Shown here in pieces: positions 46,740 through 58,789 of a DNA stretch of 64,000 nt. Position numbers and translations under genes: made by a program. The notes beneath the pieces were generated by a model. It had not been told where the DNA came from. It did no database searches and saw nothing but the letters and a program-made list of their open reading frames with translations. Each line of letters opens with the position of its first letter. The stretch's first letter is position 1. Origin of the DNA: Ancylostoma caninum (Eukaryota; Nematoda; Chromadorea; Rhabditida; Ancylostomatidae); contig JBAJFG010000601.1 of NCBI GenBank assembly GCA_037903475.1, forward strand, positions 186,001 through 250,000, read 5' to 3'.

Positions 46740-47450
46740 TAGCAGGGCACAGTTAGCTTTGTGTACCAGCATAGTGTTGATTCCGGCAATTCATTTAATT
46801 CGGTTGTTGTGGCAGCGTATAAATTGGAAATGATGAAAATGCGCTTGATCGTCAATTTTTTAAAAGCGTCACACTTGTTTTGCTGCACACACTCTCCATA
46901 CGGTCAGTTTATGAAAATGTGATAGTTGTTCGATCGAGTTATTCCCTTTCAACCTCATTAATTCAGTGTTTATTGGAGGGAAGCAGAGGGGCTACTGGCT
47001 GCGGAGCGAACCGCATGTACAGCACCTTTCGCAAGATTTATATAAGGTCCTTTTCAGCTTCTGGCTCTTTTATTAACACCTGTCTCACAACGCCACGCCT
47101 AGAGCCTAGCACAGTCGTGTTGACTAAGTGTTAGTTCCTTCGCCACCACCACTACGCAACCGCTTAGCATCTCCGGCCGCAACTCGTTCCGTACGGTACG
47201 TTGCGGTTTACTGGTTTGACATGTTCTGCTATGCATCACATGTACTTGAAGGGGGTATTAACCGTCTTTATCCTCCCTAACCCAATGAAACTAGGTTAGA
47301 CTGTGTCAAGGTGTAACGAAACCGACCAAACGAAGCAGGACTGCCCTGCACGTGCGGAGCGGAGCCAAAGCTGGATCAGCGCGGCCACGACCGCAAATCA
47401 TCCAGACTGACACCTGCCACACGGGTCAAGAGAAAGAAGGCTCTTAGGCG

Positions 47451-47666
47451 ATTTATACTAGATGCGTGCGTTTGACGCGCATGTGTCTATATGATGAAAG
47501 ATAGAGCGAGTCGCATCGTTGACTTAGCTGAGACGCACATGTTTATGCCCTAGCGGCGTCCGCGCGCTCTTTTCATTGATCATGCTCATGCTGTGTTGAC
47601 AGGTGTTTATGGAGCATCCTGGATGCGTGCCACAGACGCGCGACTGACGCACGTAGTGGTAGATAG
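47451..47666. mobile_element. MITE with ATTTATACTAG end, copy 2
   Basis: ATTTATACTAGATGCGTGCG, TGTCTATATGATGAA and CGCGACTGACGCACGTAG match the element at 16,884-17,112 in order and orientation. Confidence 0.65.
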
Positions 47667-47832
47667 TGATGCATTCCGAGTCATACTGTTGTTAGGTAGC
47701 CGTCTAGTTGAATTTTCCACTGAAGCCTCATGCACACATACAGGCAGCACTAGCGGTAATTTTGGAGCCACAGATTTTGCTATATTCCTGGGTTTAGCGC
47801 CATAGTTGAAAAGAATGTGGTGATCAGTTTAG

Positions 47833-49015
47833 TCAGATCCTACGAAGGAGGCGGTTTTCATCACCACCATTTCGGGTTGTCCACAGAGGATGGCCCAGTT
47901 GCCCGAGCTTGAGATGGAAAAGGTAGAAATGAAAGCAAATACTATCATAAAGAAAGAGCGTGATTGCAAACGAAAGCATCCATTCATTTCCTGCTACAAC
48001 CCATCCGGCTACAACGCTGGAACGCACCTAATCTTTTTTGTAACTTGAGAATGTGGATGTGTCCGACTGCGCAGCTTCCGTAGAACTGTGGGAGTAACTG
48101 TTTAGTACCCATAACGATCAGAATCTCGCACCCGAACGTTTCCGCAGTTGTTGCCTAAGAGTATCCCCAGACTTCGCCAGCAATCGTGGCGATCGCCACG
48201 ACAGCCGGCTGTCGTCGCGATCGCCACGACCGCCGGCGATCGCCACATGGATAAAGTGAATTAGGAGACCCCAGACGTAAGGGCGATGATAATAAATGGG
48301 GCGTGGCGATCGATAGGCATCGTTTCCACTATTGCTATCATTCACATCGCCAGTTCATTTTGAGCACATCTTGGAGAGTACGGGCGATGAGCTCCGTTTG
48401 GCAGCGATCCATGGCGATGTAACGTGCAATCGATACGTATCATTTCCACGATTCTTATCTCTTACATCGCCTGTTCATTTCTATTCATTTTGAACTGGCG
48501 AGGTCTGGGGATACTCTAAGAGCACGTTGCACACTTCACCAACAAAGTGAATGCGCACCGTGCTCACTGGGTACCGGTTGATCCAAGAGTAAGAAAGTGA
48601 GAAGGTGTTCGTCCGTTCGAACTCATCAAGAGGAATCGAATGCTTTCTCAGACTATGAAATTGTAAGATGAGGAACAGAGGAGATAAGCAGGCGACGGTG
48701 TCCCGGTCACCAAGCAACAATGGTTTCTAACGAACGTTGCTGCCGCAATTTGTGAGTTCAGAACCTTACATAAGGTATGCATCACTAAAAACGATAGATA
48801 TGAAGACCTTACTTCACTGATCATGAAGACAGATCCATCAACCAGGAGTGTTGCCACAACATTCCTACAGAGCGACTGATTGGAGATGGAAGCTATCATT
48901 CCTTGGTAGAGTCCGAATTCGCGATCAGACAGGAGGAATACTAGTATGTTCGCGAATAAAAAGAGGGCTATCCACGACAACATGGTTGCATTGAATAGAG
49001 TTCGTTTGTTCAACT
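47833..49015 (-). CDS. Possible multi-span membrane protein (three exons, tentative)
   Basis: Three minus-strand exons fit in phase: 49015-48813 (acceptor TTTGTCAG, donor GTAAGG), 48726-48535 (donor GTGTGC) and 48027-47833 (acceptor GATTAG, stop TGA). The first has a hydrophobic span in LSWIALFLFANILVFLL; the last has VVAGWVVAGNEWMLSFAITL and continues hydrophobic into FLYDSICFHFYLF. The latter faintly recalls the last helix of Frag1/DRAM/Sfk1-type proteins, but this is a weak impression. The 5' end is not found. An inverted-repeat element sits in the second intron (48,157-48,519), and the open frame of the middle exon runs into it only after the donor. The middle exon is the least convincing. 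Confidence 0.35.
48157..48519 (+). mobile_element. MITE with AGAGTATCCCCAGAC ends, copy 1
   Basis: Starts AAGAGTATCCCCAGACTTCG and ends CTGGGGATACTCT, inverted ends of about 25 bases. Inside, GGCGATCGCCACGAC recurs as overlapping palindromes, and GCGATCCATGGCGATGTAACG follows. Lies in an intron of the tentative membrane protein. Confidence 0.8.
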
Positions 49016-49588
49016 CTGACAAATTTTGCACTGACTCATTGAACGAATAAGGAATGATTCAGAGTGCAGAACAAACAGTCGCGAGACCGGCACCAGAATG
49101 GAAATGCAACAATCAGCACACAGACGCCAAAAATTGAATGACTCTGGGGATAGTCGTTGTTTTAGAAGGCGTCGTAGTTATGGATCTTCTACGGCAACCA
49201 GCGTGTGCAAATCACAGAATAGCTAAACATATATTTTGTGGCGTCGAAATTTAGAGAGTCAACCTGATCCTCGAAAAGAAACGATACGAAAGATTCACCG
49301 GCTTGGGACAAGTGAATGCTGGGCCACCAGTCCAGAAGAGCTTGGTGAGTAAAATGAGCAGCACTCTAGAGGGGGCCTCCAGACCTCACCAGTTCAAAAT
49401 GGGTCAGAAGTCATGATCCGTTCATAGAAGTGATAAGAATAATGAGAAAACACCGATTGCCACGTTGCATCGTTTTGGATGCGCTACTCAGCGCTACTCG
49501 CCCCTGAGAGCCTCTACTTTTCAAAGATGGGCCAAAAATTAACCGACAATAAGAGTAGTTGAAACAATATGTATTGATTGCACCGTTT

Positions 49589-49681
49589 TCAGTTATCTTC
49601 ACTCATCATATCTGAAATCACCTTGCCCTTCTTATCCATGTAGTGAGCGGTTGTGGCGACCATGGTGGAGCCCATCGAAGT
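49589..49681 (-). CDS. Isolated terminal-exon candidate
   Basis: After a good acceptor (TTCTCCTAG) the minus strand reads TSMGSTMVATTAHYMDKKGK, then VISDMMSEDN and TGA. It looks like the natural end of a protein, but I found no upstream exon in the 1.6 kb before the 3' end of LACT copy 2, and its donor-like GTGATT does not join in phase to the exon at 49,015. Family unknown. Confidence 0.25.
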   Translation of the reverse strand, partial: TSMGSTMVATTAHYMDKKGKVISDMMSEDN

Positions 49682-50302
49682 CTAGGAGAAGAATATTCAG
49701 ATTCTCCAGATAACAAAATGAATTTTTATATAATGTGAGGGTGCAATGCAAGCAAGCTATGAAGTAGAGGTGGAGCCAAGCTCAAAAAGCAGGCCGAAGG
49801 GTGTGCGTAACTCGCGTTTGTGGCGATGGGCTACTCAGCTTGGTTGTGCGGGATTCTCCTTCTTGATGTAAACGTTTCATCCATGCGTTAATGGAAGTCT
49901 TCCGTAAGGATGTGCATATATCTCGTTATCTCGTGATACGAATTTATCTGCCTATCCTTTCACAATACAGTCAATTTTCCTTCACATTTGGCGAAATCGT
50001 GCTTGGATCATCTTTATAAGCGTTCGCTACCTACTTTTTATACTGTATTTTTCACTAATCTTGCTCACTGGACGAGGTCCAAAATGGCGTCAGTCCCGCC
50101 ACGTTCCTATGATTGGCTCACGCCCATCATGGTAAGGAATACGATTAGGGGTTGAGAAATGTTGGTTGTACACTTGGTTCTTTCAATCCTGAGGACTTTT
50201 GAAATCGGTGATACCTCCTGTAAATATCAAAATCTTTGCGAAAATCCATATAAGAATGGCCTAGCAATGCCGTCTGCTCACCTTCCGCAAGTACACGACC
50301 AC

Positions 50303-50650
50303 TAAAGAGTATCCCCCAGACTTCAATATGAATGAAAATGAACCGGCGATATAATAGATAGAGATCATGTAGATGATACGTATCGATTGCTACGTTACAT
50401 CGCCATGGATCGCTGTCAGACGGAGCCTATCGCACGTACTCTCGAAGATGTGCTCCAAATAAACTGGCGATTTGAGTGATAGCGATAGTGGAAACGATCG
50501 CGACGCCAAATCAGTTACCATCTCTGTTACGTCTGAAGTCTCGTCATTCACTTTATCCATGTGGCAATCGCCGACGGTCGTGGCGATCCTGACGACAGCG
50601 GGCTGGAGTGGCGATCGCCACGATCGCTTGCGAAGTCTGGGAATACCCTA
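50303..50650 (-). mobile_element. MITE with AGAGTATCCCCAGAC ends, copy 2 (inverted)
   Basis: AAAGAGTATCCCCCAGACTTC at the left and AAGTCTGGGAATACCCT at the right. The GGCGATCGCCACGA block is now near the right end, so this copy is inverted relative to 48,157-48,519, 2.1 kb away. Confidence 0.8.
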
Positions 50651-51305
50651 ATACGTTCATGAAAATTATTGTCGATGGACGGAAAGGCTTCAACTCTTAA
50701 TACAGCAGAAGCACGGCTTTTCTCGCGTTTGCTGCTGTATTTTGTCTACTTATCCTTTAGTGAAATTAAAATTGAAATATGCGCCCCGCTCGCAGCACCG
50801 CCACGGATGGTGATGATCTTCTATTCCTTAGAGTTGAAAGGTCGTCGCGCGTGCGATCATCGCCCCAAATGTGGCGACGAGTTGTGCAGGCAGTTGATCT
50901 CACCGCCTTGACACTGCGGGCCCATACTTATCTTATAGTTGCATGCGAGGACCAGCAAGAATGGAAATCTAAACTGAAAACGGGCAGTGGTGAAATACGC
51001 ATCCTCTTCCTTTCTCGATACTCTAATTTTTCCTCTTCCTTTCTCCAAACTCAAATATTGAAAAAAAGGTCTTGATATATTAGGATCTCAACGCTGTAGG
51101 TTGGCCAGAATATCGTAAAGGAAAGAAAAAGAACATCGTGCACATCAGGTATGTTCTCAAGATGTTATCAGCTCCATCGCGTTTTGTACCTCTTTCTAGT
51201 GCAACTTCCACCTGATATGCCTCCACAAGCAATTAAAATAGAGAATCAAAGAACTTAGACGAAAATAGCCTTACTATTCTTCGCAGTAATAACAAGTATT
51301 ATTAT

Positions 51306-54300
51306 TTATTCAGAGGGAGCAATCACATCATATAACGAATGAAGTAGTCGGATATACGTCCTGGCAGTGTCGCCGAAGCCGAGCTGAAAGAATTGGTATA
51401 GGATAGCCTTGGCAAGGAATTGCAGTTCACAAATATAATGAATAAAATGATGCTCACATCAGAGCCTGCTCAATCATCGCCCTTCACAGTCAATCTTATA
51501 GTCATAATCATCTGTTAGTTCAAAGTGTAAAAGGAAACGCTATTATCCTCGGAAGAATCATGATACGATTATTCTTCCATGAAAGGCAATGTCCTACTCC
51601 CATCTTTTCACGACATCTTCACATGAAAAAACTCTTCAGGAGCTGTTGATCACAATATTACATATATGGATGTGATCCAGAAATGCCGAAAAACCGGTCT
51701 TTGAGTGCCAACTTTAAGGGAGCGTGTTAGCGGACCCAAGGGGGACTACGGGTTTTCCGCACCATGCACCACCCGCTCCCTTGCTTCTCGCACATGGATG
51801 ACACAAAGCTGCAAGGAATGGATAATGAAGAGTTCCCTAGGAAAGTGCGCTTCCAGGACTCCTTTGCCTAGAAAAATAGTCCTCTCGCCTCAAGAGGGAG
51901 GCTCGAAAACGGGTTTTTCGACGGTTCTGCACGGAATTTCGTAGACCATTGTGATTCGCAGCCTTTGGAGATTCTTCTCAAATGGAAGTCCTAAGAACGA
52001 TTTCAAGGTATAACTTTGAGCGCCTTTGAGTGAGTTTGACGAACTTTGCCCTTCACTGTCGTTAAAAACGCTTCCCAACTTAAAAAATACTCCGATCTCC
52101 CTTACAATATCTGCTCGGCAAAAATTGAGCACTGTGATTGATCAAACATAGAAGACATGTTTCTTGTTTAAGGAACGTGTCTTCTATAGTATGAAAAAGA
52201 TGGGGTCTCACCTTCAAACCATTGCTCATATAAGCAAATGTTATATTGTTCTTCATATCCACCCTAACATTCTGTCCTCCATAGCCAGAATGTCCTAGGA
52301 GGTCGATTGTAACCTGGAGTACAAGAGGTGCAATTAACAAGCGAGTTGAAGAGTTTACCCAAACCAACATTGTTATGGTGGAACTTCTTGATCATGAGGC
52401 CCTGTCCACGAGCCACGTGGGCTCCCGTGACGATATCTCCTTGCAACACATAGTCGCTTGTGAGCTCCTTGAATGTTGCGGGTCTCATAAGTTCGCCAAC
52501 GCTGAAATGTGCATATGTATGTATTATAGTTTTGGAATCAGATGATTACTGGATCCACGGGGAGATTTCAAGATGATTGTTGGCATGTACAGGGTGCTCC
52601 ACAAGTTCTTGCACAACATATTTCGTACCACCATAGCAGCGGAATTCAACGCAGTGGCATGACCTCTATGGTCGCACTAAACCAACTCAATAGCAACTCA
52701 CATGACCTAACAGATTGTGAATATGTCTCAATTTACTTTTGTAATAGGTCGAAGTCGTGAGGAAGGCGCACCCATCGTGACACGGAGCATCGATGTCATC
52801 TTAGAAGTGGGGCCACTCTTCAGAATAGAGCTGTTCTATTTTAGTCAGAAAAATAGATTAGATGTAAAAGGCATTGAAGAGTTCTGTGGTTGGAACGGAA
52901 TCCCGTTCCCCTCTTCCTTCAAGAATTTCATTGGGTTTTTGAAAAGATGCCCTGTCAGAACAAATTTTTTCTTGGTTCACAACATCAAAGTCACTCTCAG
53001 CTTTATTAGAACAGCATTTCAAGTAGGAAGAGACCTTACTGCATTAAATCCATACTGGATAGCCCAAGCGTGACGTCCCAGTAAAACTCAAAATCTGCTC
53101 ATGGAGCAAGCGTGTCTACTGGAGTAGAGGGAATGCTGTGCTGAGATCTAACTCTCATGCAGGACTCATCTGAATCCGATGGATTGTTGTCTGCTATCAG
53201 TTTTTAGGGGCAACTTTAGGGGCAAATCAAGTGCTACATTATGCAAAAGTTTGAGCTCGTACCATCAAGCTGAGGAAAAGCTTTGGGAAGATTCAGACAA
53301 AAATACCACCGTGCCGGAATGCGCGCCTCCCAGTCTACTTTGAGCTGCTACAAAAGCAAATGACGACATTTCCCCGACCTGTTAGGTTATTTGGGTTATT
53401 ATTGGGTTGGCTTAGTGCGGCCATAGCGGTCATGCCATTAAGTTGAATTCCGCTTCTGTGGTGGTAGTAAGTGTGGCGTGAAAGTACTTATGGCGCACCC
53501 TGTACTCTGAAAACCCTGGAGAAAACTTGCTTCGGTAGGGGGACAATGTTTAGTCATCGTTTTCATGAAGATCTCATGAATATGTCAATTGGATACGAAG
53601 TGGTTAGCATTGCCCCAATCTTTCGATGATGTTCCGATGCCGCTGGGATTGAAAGAATTTTTCGAAATCAACCCCTAGTTCCTTTCATTATCTCTTAGAG
53701 ATATTCTGAATTCTAGAGAGCAATCGCTTTAACAAACAATAAGGAATCGGAATCTGGACATGAGAAGCTTCAAATCGCTTTCCCAGCCGTAACGCATAAC
53801 AAATTTCTAAAAACAACACAGACACGCACCGAAATCTTTCGAATAGCTCAGCCATAGCTCGTGACGTACCAATGCCAAGAACTGCCGCCTGCTCAATCTC
53901 GTACAGATCTGGATTGTTCAGCGTCAATCTCTGAAAAAAAAACAGGTGTTGCACTACTTTTCCGACGTGTTAGGGCTGACTTTCAAGATCGCAAACGTCT
54001 ACGAGATCTTTTGAAGCACTGAGACAAATGTGAGTACATAGCTGCTATGCTTAGGGAGCTCCGTTTTAGGTTGCACGTCAGGGTGAACATGTCCTTGAGT
54101 TGATTCCAAACAATTTGCTGGAGAACAAAACCAGCACTGAACCTTTTTTTTTCTTTTCAAAACATCCTTGCGGTGAATGGTAGGAAACTGCTAGTTTTGC
54201 CATGAAAATGTAGAAGAATGTGGAGAATAGCGACTGCGCTTTGCTGCTAGTAATTTTTCGTCTCTGGTTGTACTGGTATATCTTTGCTGTTATTTTCAAA

Positions 54301-57053
54301 AAATACCCGTGCAATGCAAAAGCAGTAACTCTGACAAACCTTCATAAAAGCAATCCATGGTACATTGTGACCAACTTTCGATAACAGCCCATCAAACAAC
54401 ATATGATAGAAAAATCTGAAAAGGTACGTACATATTAGTTTGTATCTATTCAGCTGCATCCACCAAACCTGACTACCACTATTCATGCGTATTTATGCAC
54501 AGAGCGTACCATACTTCTAGCCTTACGATTCTTCACATATCATGTTCATTAATGAGTCCTGCTCCTATTAGCAAATCGATTTTTTACTGGTTGATAGTAT
54601 ATAGTGGCGGACATAGGTATGAGGGAAGTTACGGATAGAAGACGATTTGTTGCTGGGCGACTCTAAATTTCGCATGTTTTGCAGGTACGCGTGTGGTACT
54701 GGGACGAATAGGTGCGACTTCATTTCGTGCAAGAATTTCTTTGGCAGAAATTTTTTTATTTGGTGAGGTCGAAATTTAGGGTTCGACGATGTTGACAAGA
54801 AAATGTTTACAAACGGGGTCCCGATCTGAATTTAATTAATTATATCAGTTTTGGAAAAATTTACACTCGAAAATACACGTGAACACAGGATTCACAGACA
54901 TCTGCCAGCCTTGCATGTGATCAGTCTGTCCTTTTTTGCACAGTTAACTCCTAGAGACCATTAAGGCTTAATCGTCTCCGATGTTTTCTTAGGCTGTAAC
55001 CCAGTGATACTTTGAAGTCAACACGTATGTGAAAATCTATGTACGCCGGATTTTTTTACAGAAATTTCTGAGCAGAGAACGGAGCCTGAACTTAAGAAAA
55101 TGCTGAGATGCAGGCGCGGTCGTCGATGGATTGAAGTTCTTCAATATAAAATGTGAAATTACTCTAAAAACCTCATAGAGACAGAGATTGCAAGTTAATT
55201 TGACATACTCGAGTCGATTGTAAATCACATTTCAACGAACCGGCTGAGGTTGAAATCCGATGGCTTATGAAAATACTCCTGCACAGCGTCCCAGAGAGAT
55301 GGTGAAGTGAGTCGAGATACACGATGAGACTCACACCGCGGAAGCCCAATGTGAAAGTCCAGATCTGAACGAAAATGGAGGGGAAACTGAGGGAAATTAT
55401 GCATGCTAAAGACTCCATGTAAGTAATAACTCAGTGAATAAATGTGTCTGAAAGTTGGGTCGGTTTGAAGGCCTACTAAAGTCTTGAAAAATATAGACAT
55501 AGTCTGTTCCAAACGCGACAATAATTGAGCAACCGTGTGGATAGCCTGCTTTTCTCTCATTCCTCTCCAACTCCAATTGCTGCACCCCTTCTCGCGGCCT
55601 TTTTCTTGCTGCTGTCTTCCCAACTATCGTCCATTGTAAAACGCACTATAAGGCCGAGACCTACTTACTGACGGTCTCAAACGCGGCATTGTTCTAGTCA
55701 TTAAAATAGAATCTTCCTTCAAATCTTCTCTATAGATTTACGTGAAATACGACAGCTACCCGCTCGTAGTCCTCGACATTGTGAGCCCCAACTTGTTCGA
55801 ATAAGAGATGGCAGCTTAGGCGTCGGAGATTTAACGATTTAGCTAAGTTTCATCCAATCAGTTTCCAGCAAATTTTTTAGGTTTTTTCTCACATCTTCAC
55901 CTGTTTTTTTTTTAGTTTTATTTTTCCACTACATACATATATAGATATAACACTTCACTTACTGTATTTCTGAGCAAATTCTTCTTTGAAATAGACACCA
56001 ACAGAACGATGCTTGGGATCCACTCTTCTAATGATTTGATCCACTAGCCAACCATACGTGAGAGCGTGATAACCTGTCTGAGTACCCGGAGGCCAGTTGG
56101 GGGTCTAAAAGATGGAGCATTTCCTCAGAATAGTGCTCATAAAACTTCATGTTGCACCACCTGTTCTTCGAAAACCTTTGCGATTGCCTTCCAGTCGTTA
56201 GCTATTGGAAAGTCGACTTTCTTATCAGTATAAGCGAGACCAGCCGGAAAACTCGAAACTAATCTGTCGTCTATTTAAGTGAACAAAAGTGAGAGAAAGC
56301 AAGCAGTCGGTTAGCAACTCACTCTATGACCAAGTAACCACCGGACCGTAATATTCTCCTTCCCATTCTTTCCAAATTCTGGCCAAAATTTGGTTACCAA
56401 GTCATCGTACCTCAAGAGTCTCTGGTCGACGAGCCGTGCAACGCAGAGTGCAGCCATAGCCTGAGGCAAAAACTGTTGAGTAATATGAGCTTGGTAGAGT
56501 GACACTACTCACCTTTGTAGATGAGAACGCGACGTTGAGTGTGTCCTTCTTCCACAACCTTTCACATTCTCTGTCGGCATATCCACCCCACAAGTCAACA
56601 ACCTTCCGCCCGTTATGATACACCACAAAGGAAGCACCTTCGCGTTCCCATCCCTCGCGGAAATTTGCGCTAAATTAATGAAATTGCCATGATAGAATAT
56701 TCTCGAACATTTCTACATCAATTCATCCAGAGGCACCGCCTATATCTAGAACTATTTATTTGATTGGTGCAAAAGAACTGGCACGTTTTCGCGTTGAGAT
56801 CACTTTCCCCACAGGTTTGCTGAACGGTAACCTATCCATCTTTTTCTACAAGGCTTTTTTTTGGTTCTTCTGTATGCCTCCATGTTCCCCGAATAAAGCC
56901 CAAAACTTACCTGAACGCCTCCCGAACGGCTTCGAAACGCTCATCGATTTCTCCGTCAACATGCACAGAGACGTCAGCACGATAAAAGCAGAGTTCTATT
57001 GTATATGCAAGAAGAGCTGCTAGCACCACCCATTTGACTACCCGTCGATTCAT
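51306..57053 (-). CDS. Beta-lactamase-fold (LACT/LACTB-like) serine hydrolase, copy 2
   Basis: Eleven exons: 57053-56911 (ATG), 56669-56513, 56460-56323, about 56244-56161, 56104-55963, 55364-55229, 54415-54340, 53930-53830, 52501-52369, 52313-52212 and 51383-51306 (TAA, overlapped by AATAAA). About 429 residues. Seen: a basic N terminus and membrane or signal segment (residues 8-25); [12 protein letters not shown]-x-x-K as SSTK (Ser97, Lys100); [33 protein letters not shown] (Tyr191); [11 protein letters not shown]; and GHSGYGG (HSG, residues 378-380, against HTG in copy 1). Six internal exon lengths (138, 84, 142, 102 and others) equal those of copy 1, so this is a tandem duplicate. Odd: no AG precedes the expected start of exon 4 (GCTGGTCTCGC at 56,244), and the donor at 52,369 is a weak GTTGGT. 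Copy 1 has normal sites at both places. The gene may be miswired, use cryptic sites, or be a recent pseudogene. Confidence 0.85.
52590..53502. mobile_element. Terminal-inverted-repeat element in an intron of LACT copy 2
   Basis: Starts CAGGGTGCTCCACAAGTTCT and ends with its mirrored AAGTACTTATGGCGCACCCTG, TA on both sides. The arms match for about 115 bases (GCGGAATTCAAC, TGGCATGACC, GCACTAA). The inside has a 118-codon plus-strand open frame (52,717-53,073) that I do not recognise as a transposase. TA flanks suggest the Tc1/mariner superfamily. Confidence 0.75.
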
Positions 57054-58480
57054 ACAACCTAAAGAGCGTCAGTGTACAGAAGCCTTTTCGATATAGTGAA
57101 CGAATTAATCAGAGAAATGTGCTCGATAGGAGCGCGGACAAAGCCAGAATTCAGGCTCGAATACTCGATAATCGTCACTTTGAAACAGTCTATGAACATA
57201 TTGTATGTAGCGATATTTACCTGCAATTCGCAAGTTCCGTCCTAATCCATTGTGTCTTAGTTAATTACCTAGCGGAAAATTAAGAGGAAGGGTAAGCACT
57301 GTACATATAGTCACCATTTATTGCCGAAAACTTACAAACTACTAGTAACCGTTTGTTGAGAAGAATGAACTAGGAAGAATGGAGATGAGATTTCGTTTAA
57401 AAAATAGACTTACCAATCATATCTAACTAATTCTACTCAAATTAGCGTTACTTACTTCCTACGTTTAGTTTTAATATATGTATTAGAACGAAACTTATGA
57501 AGTGTCTTTAATACCTTTTAATACATGTAGTAAGTCTTAATTAGCCGACTACGGGGCAGCCCAGCAGATTTCGAAAAACATTCCCTTGCATCCCCCAGAA
57601 ATAGGTTCTTGAGAGGAGTAAGCATATGTCCGGTGATCAAATTCTAGTTTCCCGCCTAAATAATTTTATTGACCACCTATTGTAGCCAATGTCACTTCTG
57701 GAACAGATGTAAGATAACATGGGAGCGCATGCAGTAGGAAACTGCCCATAATGCGTCGATAAGAGCTGTTATCACAGTTTTTTGCACTAACAACACTACA
57801 GAATAAGAATCGTCCAAGAAAGTGGCAGATCCTGCAAAGACGAGATCGCACGTAGTTTACTTCAAGTATTTGATTTGATATCAATGAAATAAGAAGGAAG
57901 AAACTGTTAATGAATGCTGAGACTATAGAAGGTTGGTTCGCTCGTACACACAGTAAATGTGGTGATTCCGTGAAAGGTTTATTACTGTACAAGAGAGTGA
58001 GTGAGCAAGGTGAGAAATATGAGTGGAGCCCTCACGTCATGCATTATCATTGTGTCTGGTCATATCATCTCTAATCTGGGACAGGTCAGCCCAGCCTTTT
58101 CCATACGAGGTGCAGTAAGGATCATCGACTAGTCAGTGATAGAAAGAAAAGATAGTGAGTGTAGGCAAATGCTTTCACCTCCTTTGGAAGAGCTAGTCTC
58201 TCAAGGAAAATCCTTCTCAAAAGTTGCATCTCGAGTTGTCCAACACTACCAAGCTTGACTTTCACATATTTGTTTTGCTCAAAACATTTAAATAAAAAAA
58301 ACTACCGCAACTAACTACCCAACTACGTAAATTTATATAGAGCTTCTATAATTTCTTTACATTTGGACTGGTTTCGGGACAGAGGGATGTAGTTTGAAGA
58401 AAATATCTGAGCAGAATAAATTTTGAAGGCCGAATTTTGATAGACGAACCGGAATTCAGTCTCTGGTATAATTTTCCGTA
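57054..58480. other. LACT copy 2 upstream region, no gene seen
   Basis: Between the ATG of LACT copy 2 and a SINE. AT-rich, with short open frames only; no exon pair in phase. Confidence 0.35.
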
Positions 58481-58488
58481 AAAGTAAC

Positions 58489-58740
58489 TAAGGGGGGGGG
58501 GGGCAGTGGTAAAGGCTCGCTGCGCACGCACACGGTCGATGGTTCGATCCCGCCCGAGGCCAACCAAACCTTCCATTGCTCTGGGGTCGATAAATTGGTA
58601 CAGAGTAGTGTGAGAGGATGAAGCACTGACTTGGTCGATCGGATGCCCCCCCCCCCCCGCAAGTCACTGTACAGGGTACATACGCATTCAGTGCCTCTGT
58701 GATGCTCAGATGAAGTCGAACGCGTGACGCATCCCATGTG
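58489..58740 (+). mobile_element. tRNA-derived SINE
   Basis: CAGTGGTAAAGGCTCGCTG (A-box region) and a perfect B box GGTTCGATCCC at 58,541 have tRNA spacing, followed by a non-tRNA body (GGGGTCGATAAATTGGTAC, AAGCACTGACTTGGTCGAT). Homopolymer G and C tracts lie at 58,492-58,502 and 58,648-58,658. Confidence 0.75.
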
Positions 58741-58789
58741 ACGAGATTGATTAACGCCGACCACTTTATCGTTTATCCTTTTAAAAGTA

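Larger units (their letters stand above)
42126..47016. mobile_element. Large inverted-repeat structure with two nested insertions
   Basis: The left arm, 42,126-42,535, begins GCATACGGTTCGCTCCGCAG. The right arm is its inverse and ends CTGCGGAGCGAACCGCATG near 47,016, but it is split at 45,474/46,740 by a mariner copy. The centre contains a non-LTR fragment. Arms match for about 400 bases with modest divergence (for example TCAGCGCGTGAATTCCGCAC at 42,456 and its inverse at 45,400). A 154-codon open frame at 42,257-42,721 runs across the left arm and is not conserved in the right arm. Confidence 0.7.

Noticed and set aside
52112..52139. Alternative last exon for LACT copy 2 (CSIFAEQIL then stop)
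   Set aside because: The exon at 51,383-51,306 ([13 protein letters not shown]) matches the C-terminal exon of copy 1 and joins in phase.
23074..57053. Beta-lactamase genes as antibiotic resistance
   Set aside because: Intron-rich animal genes of the LACT/LACTB type; the fold is shared but the role is not.
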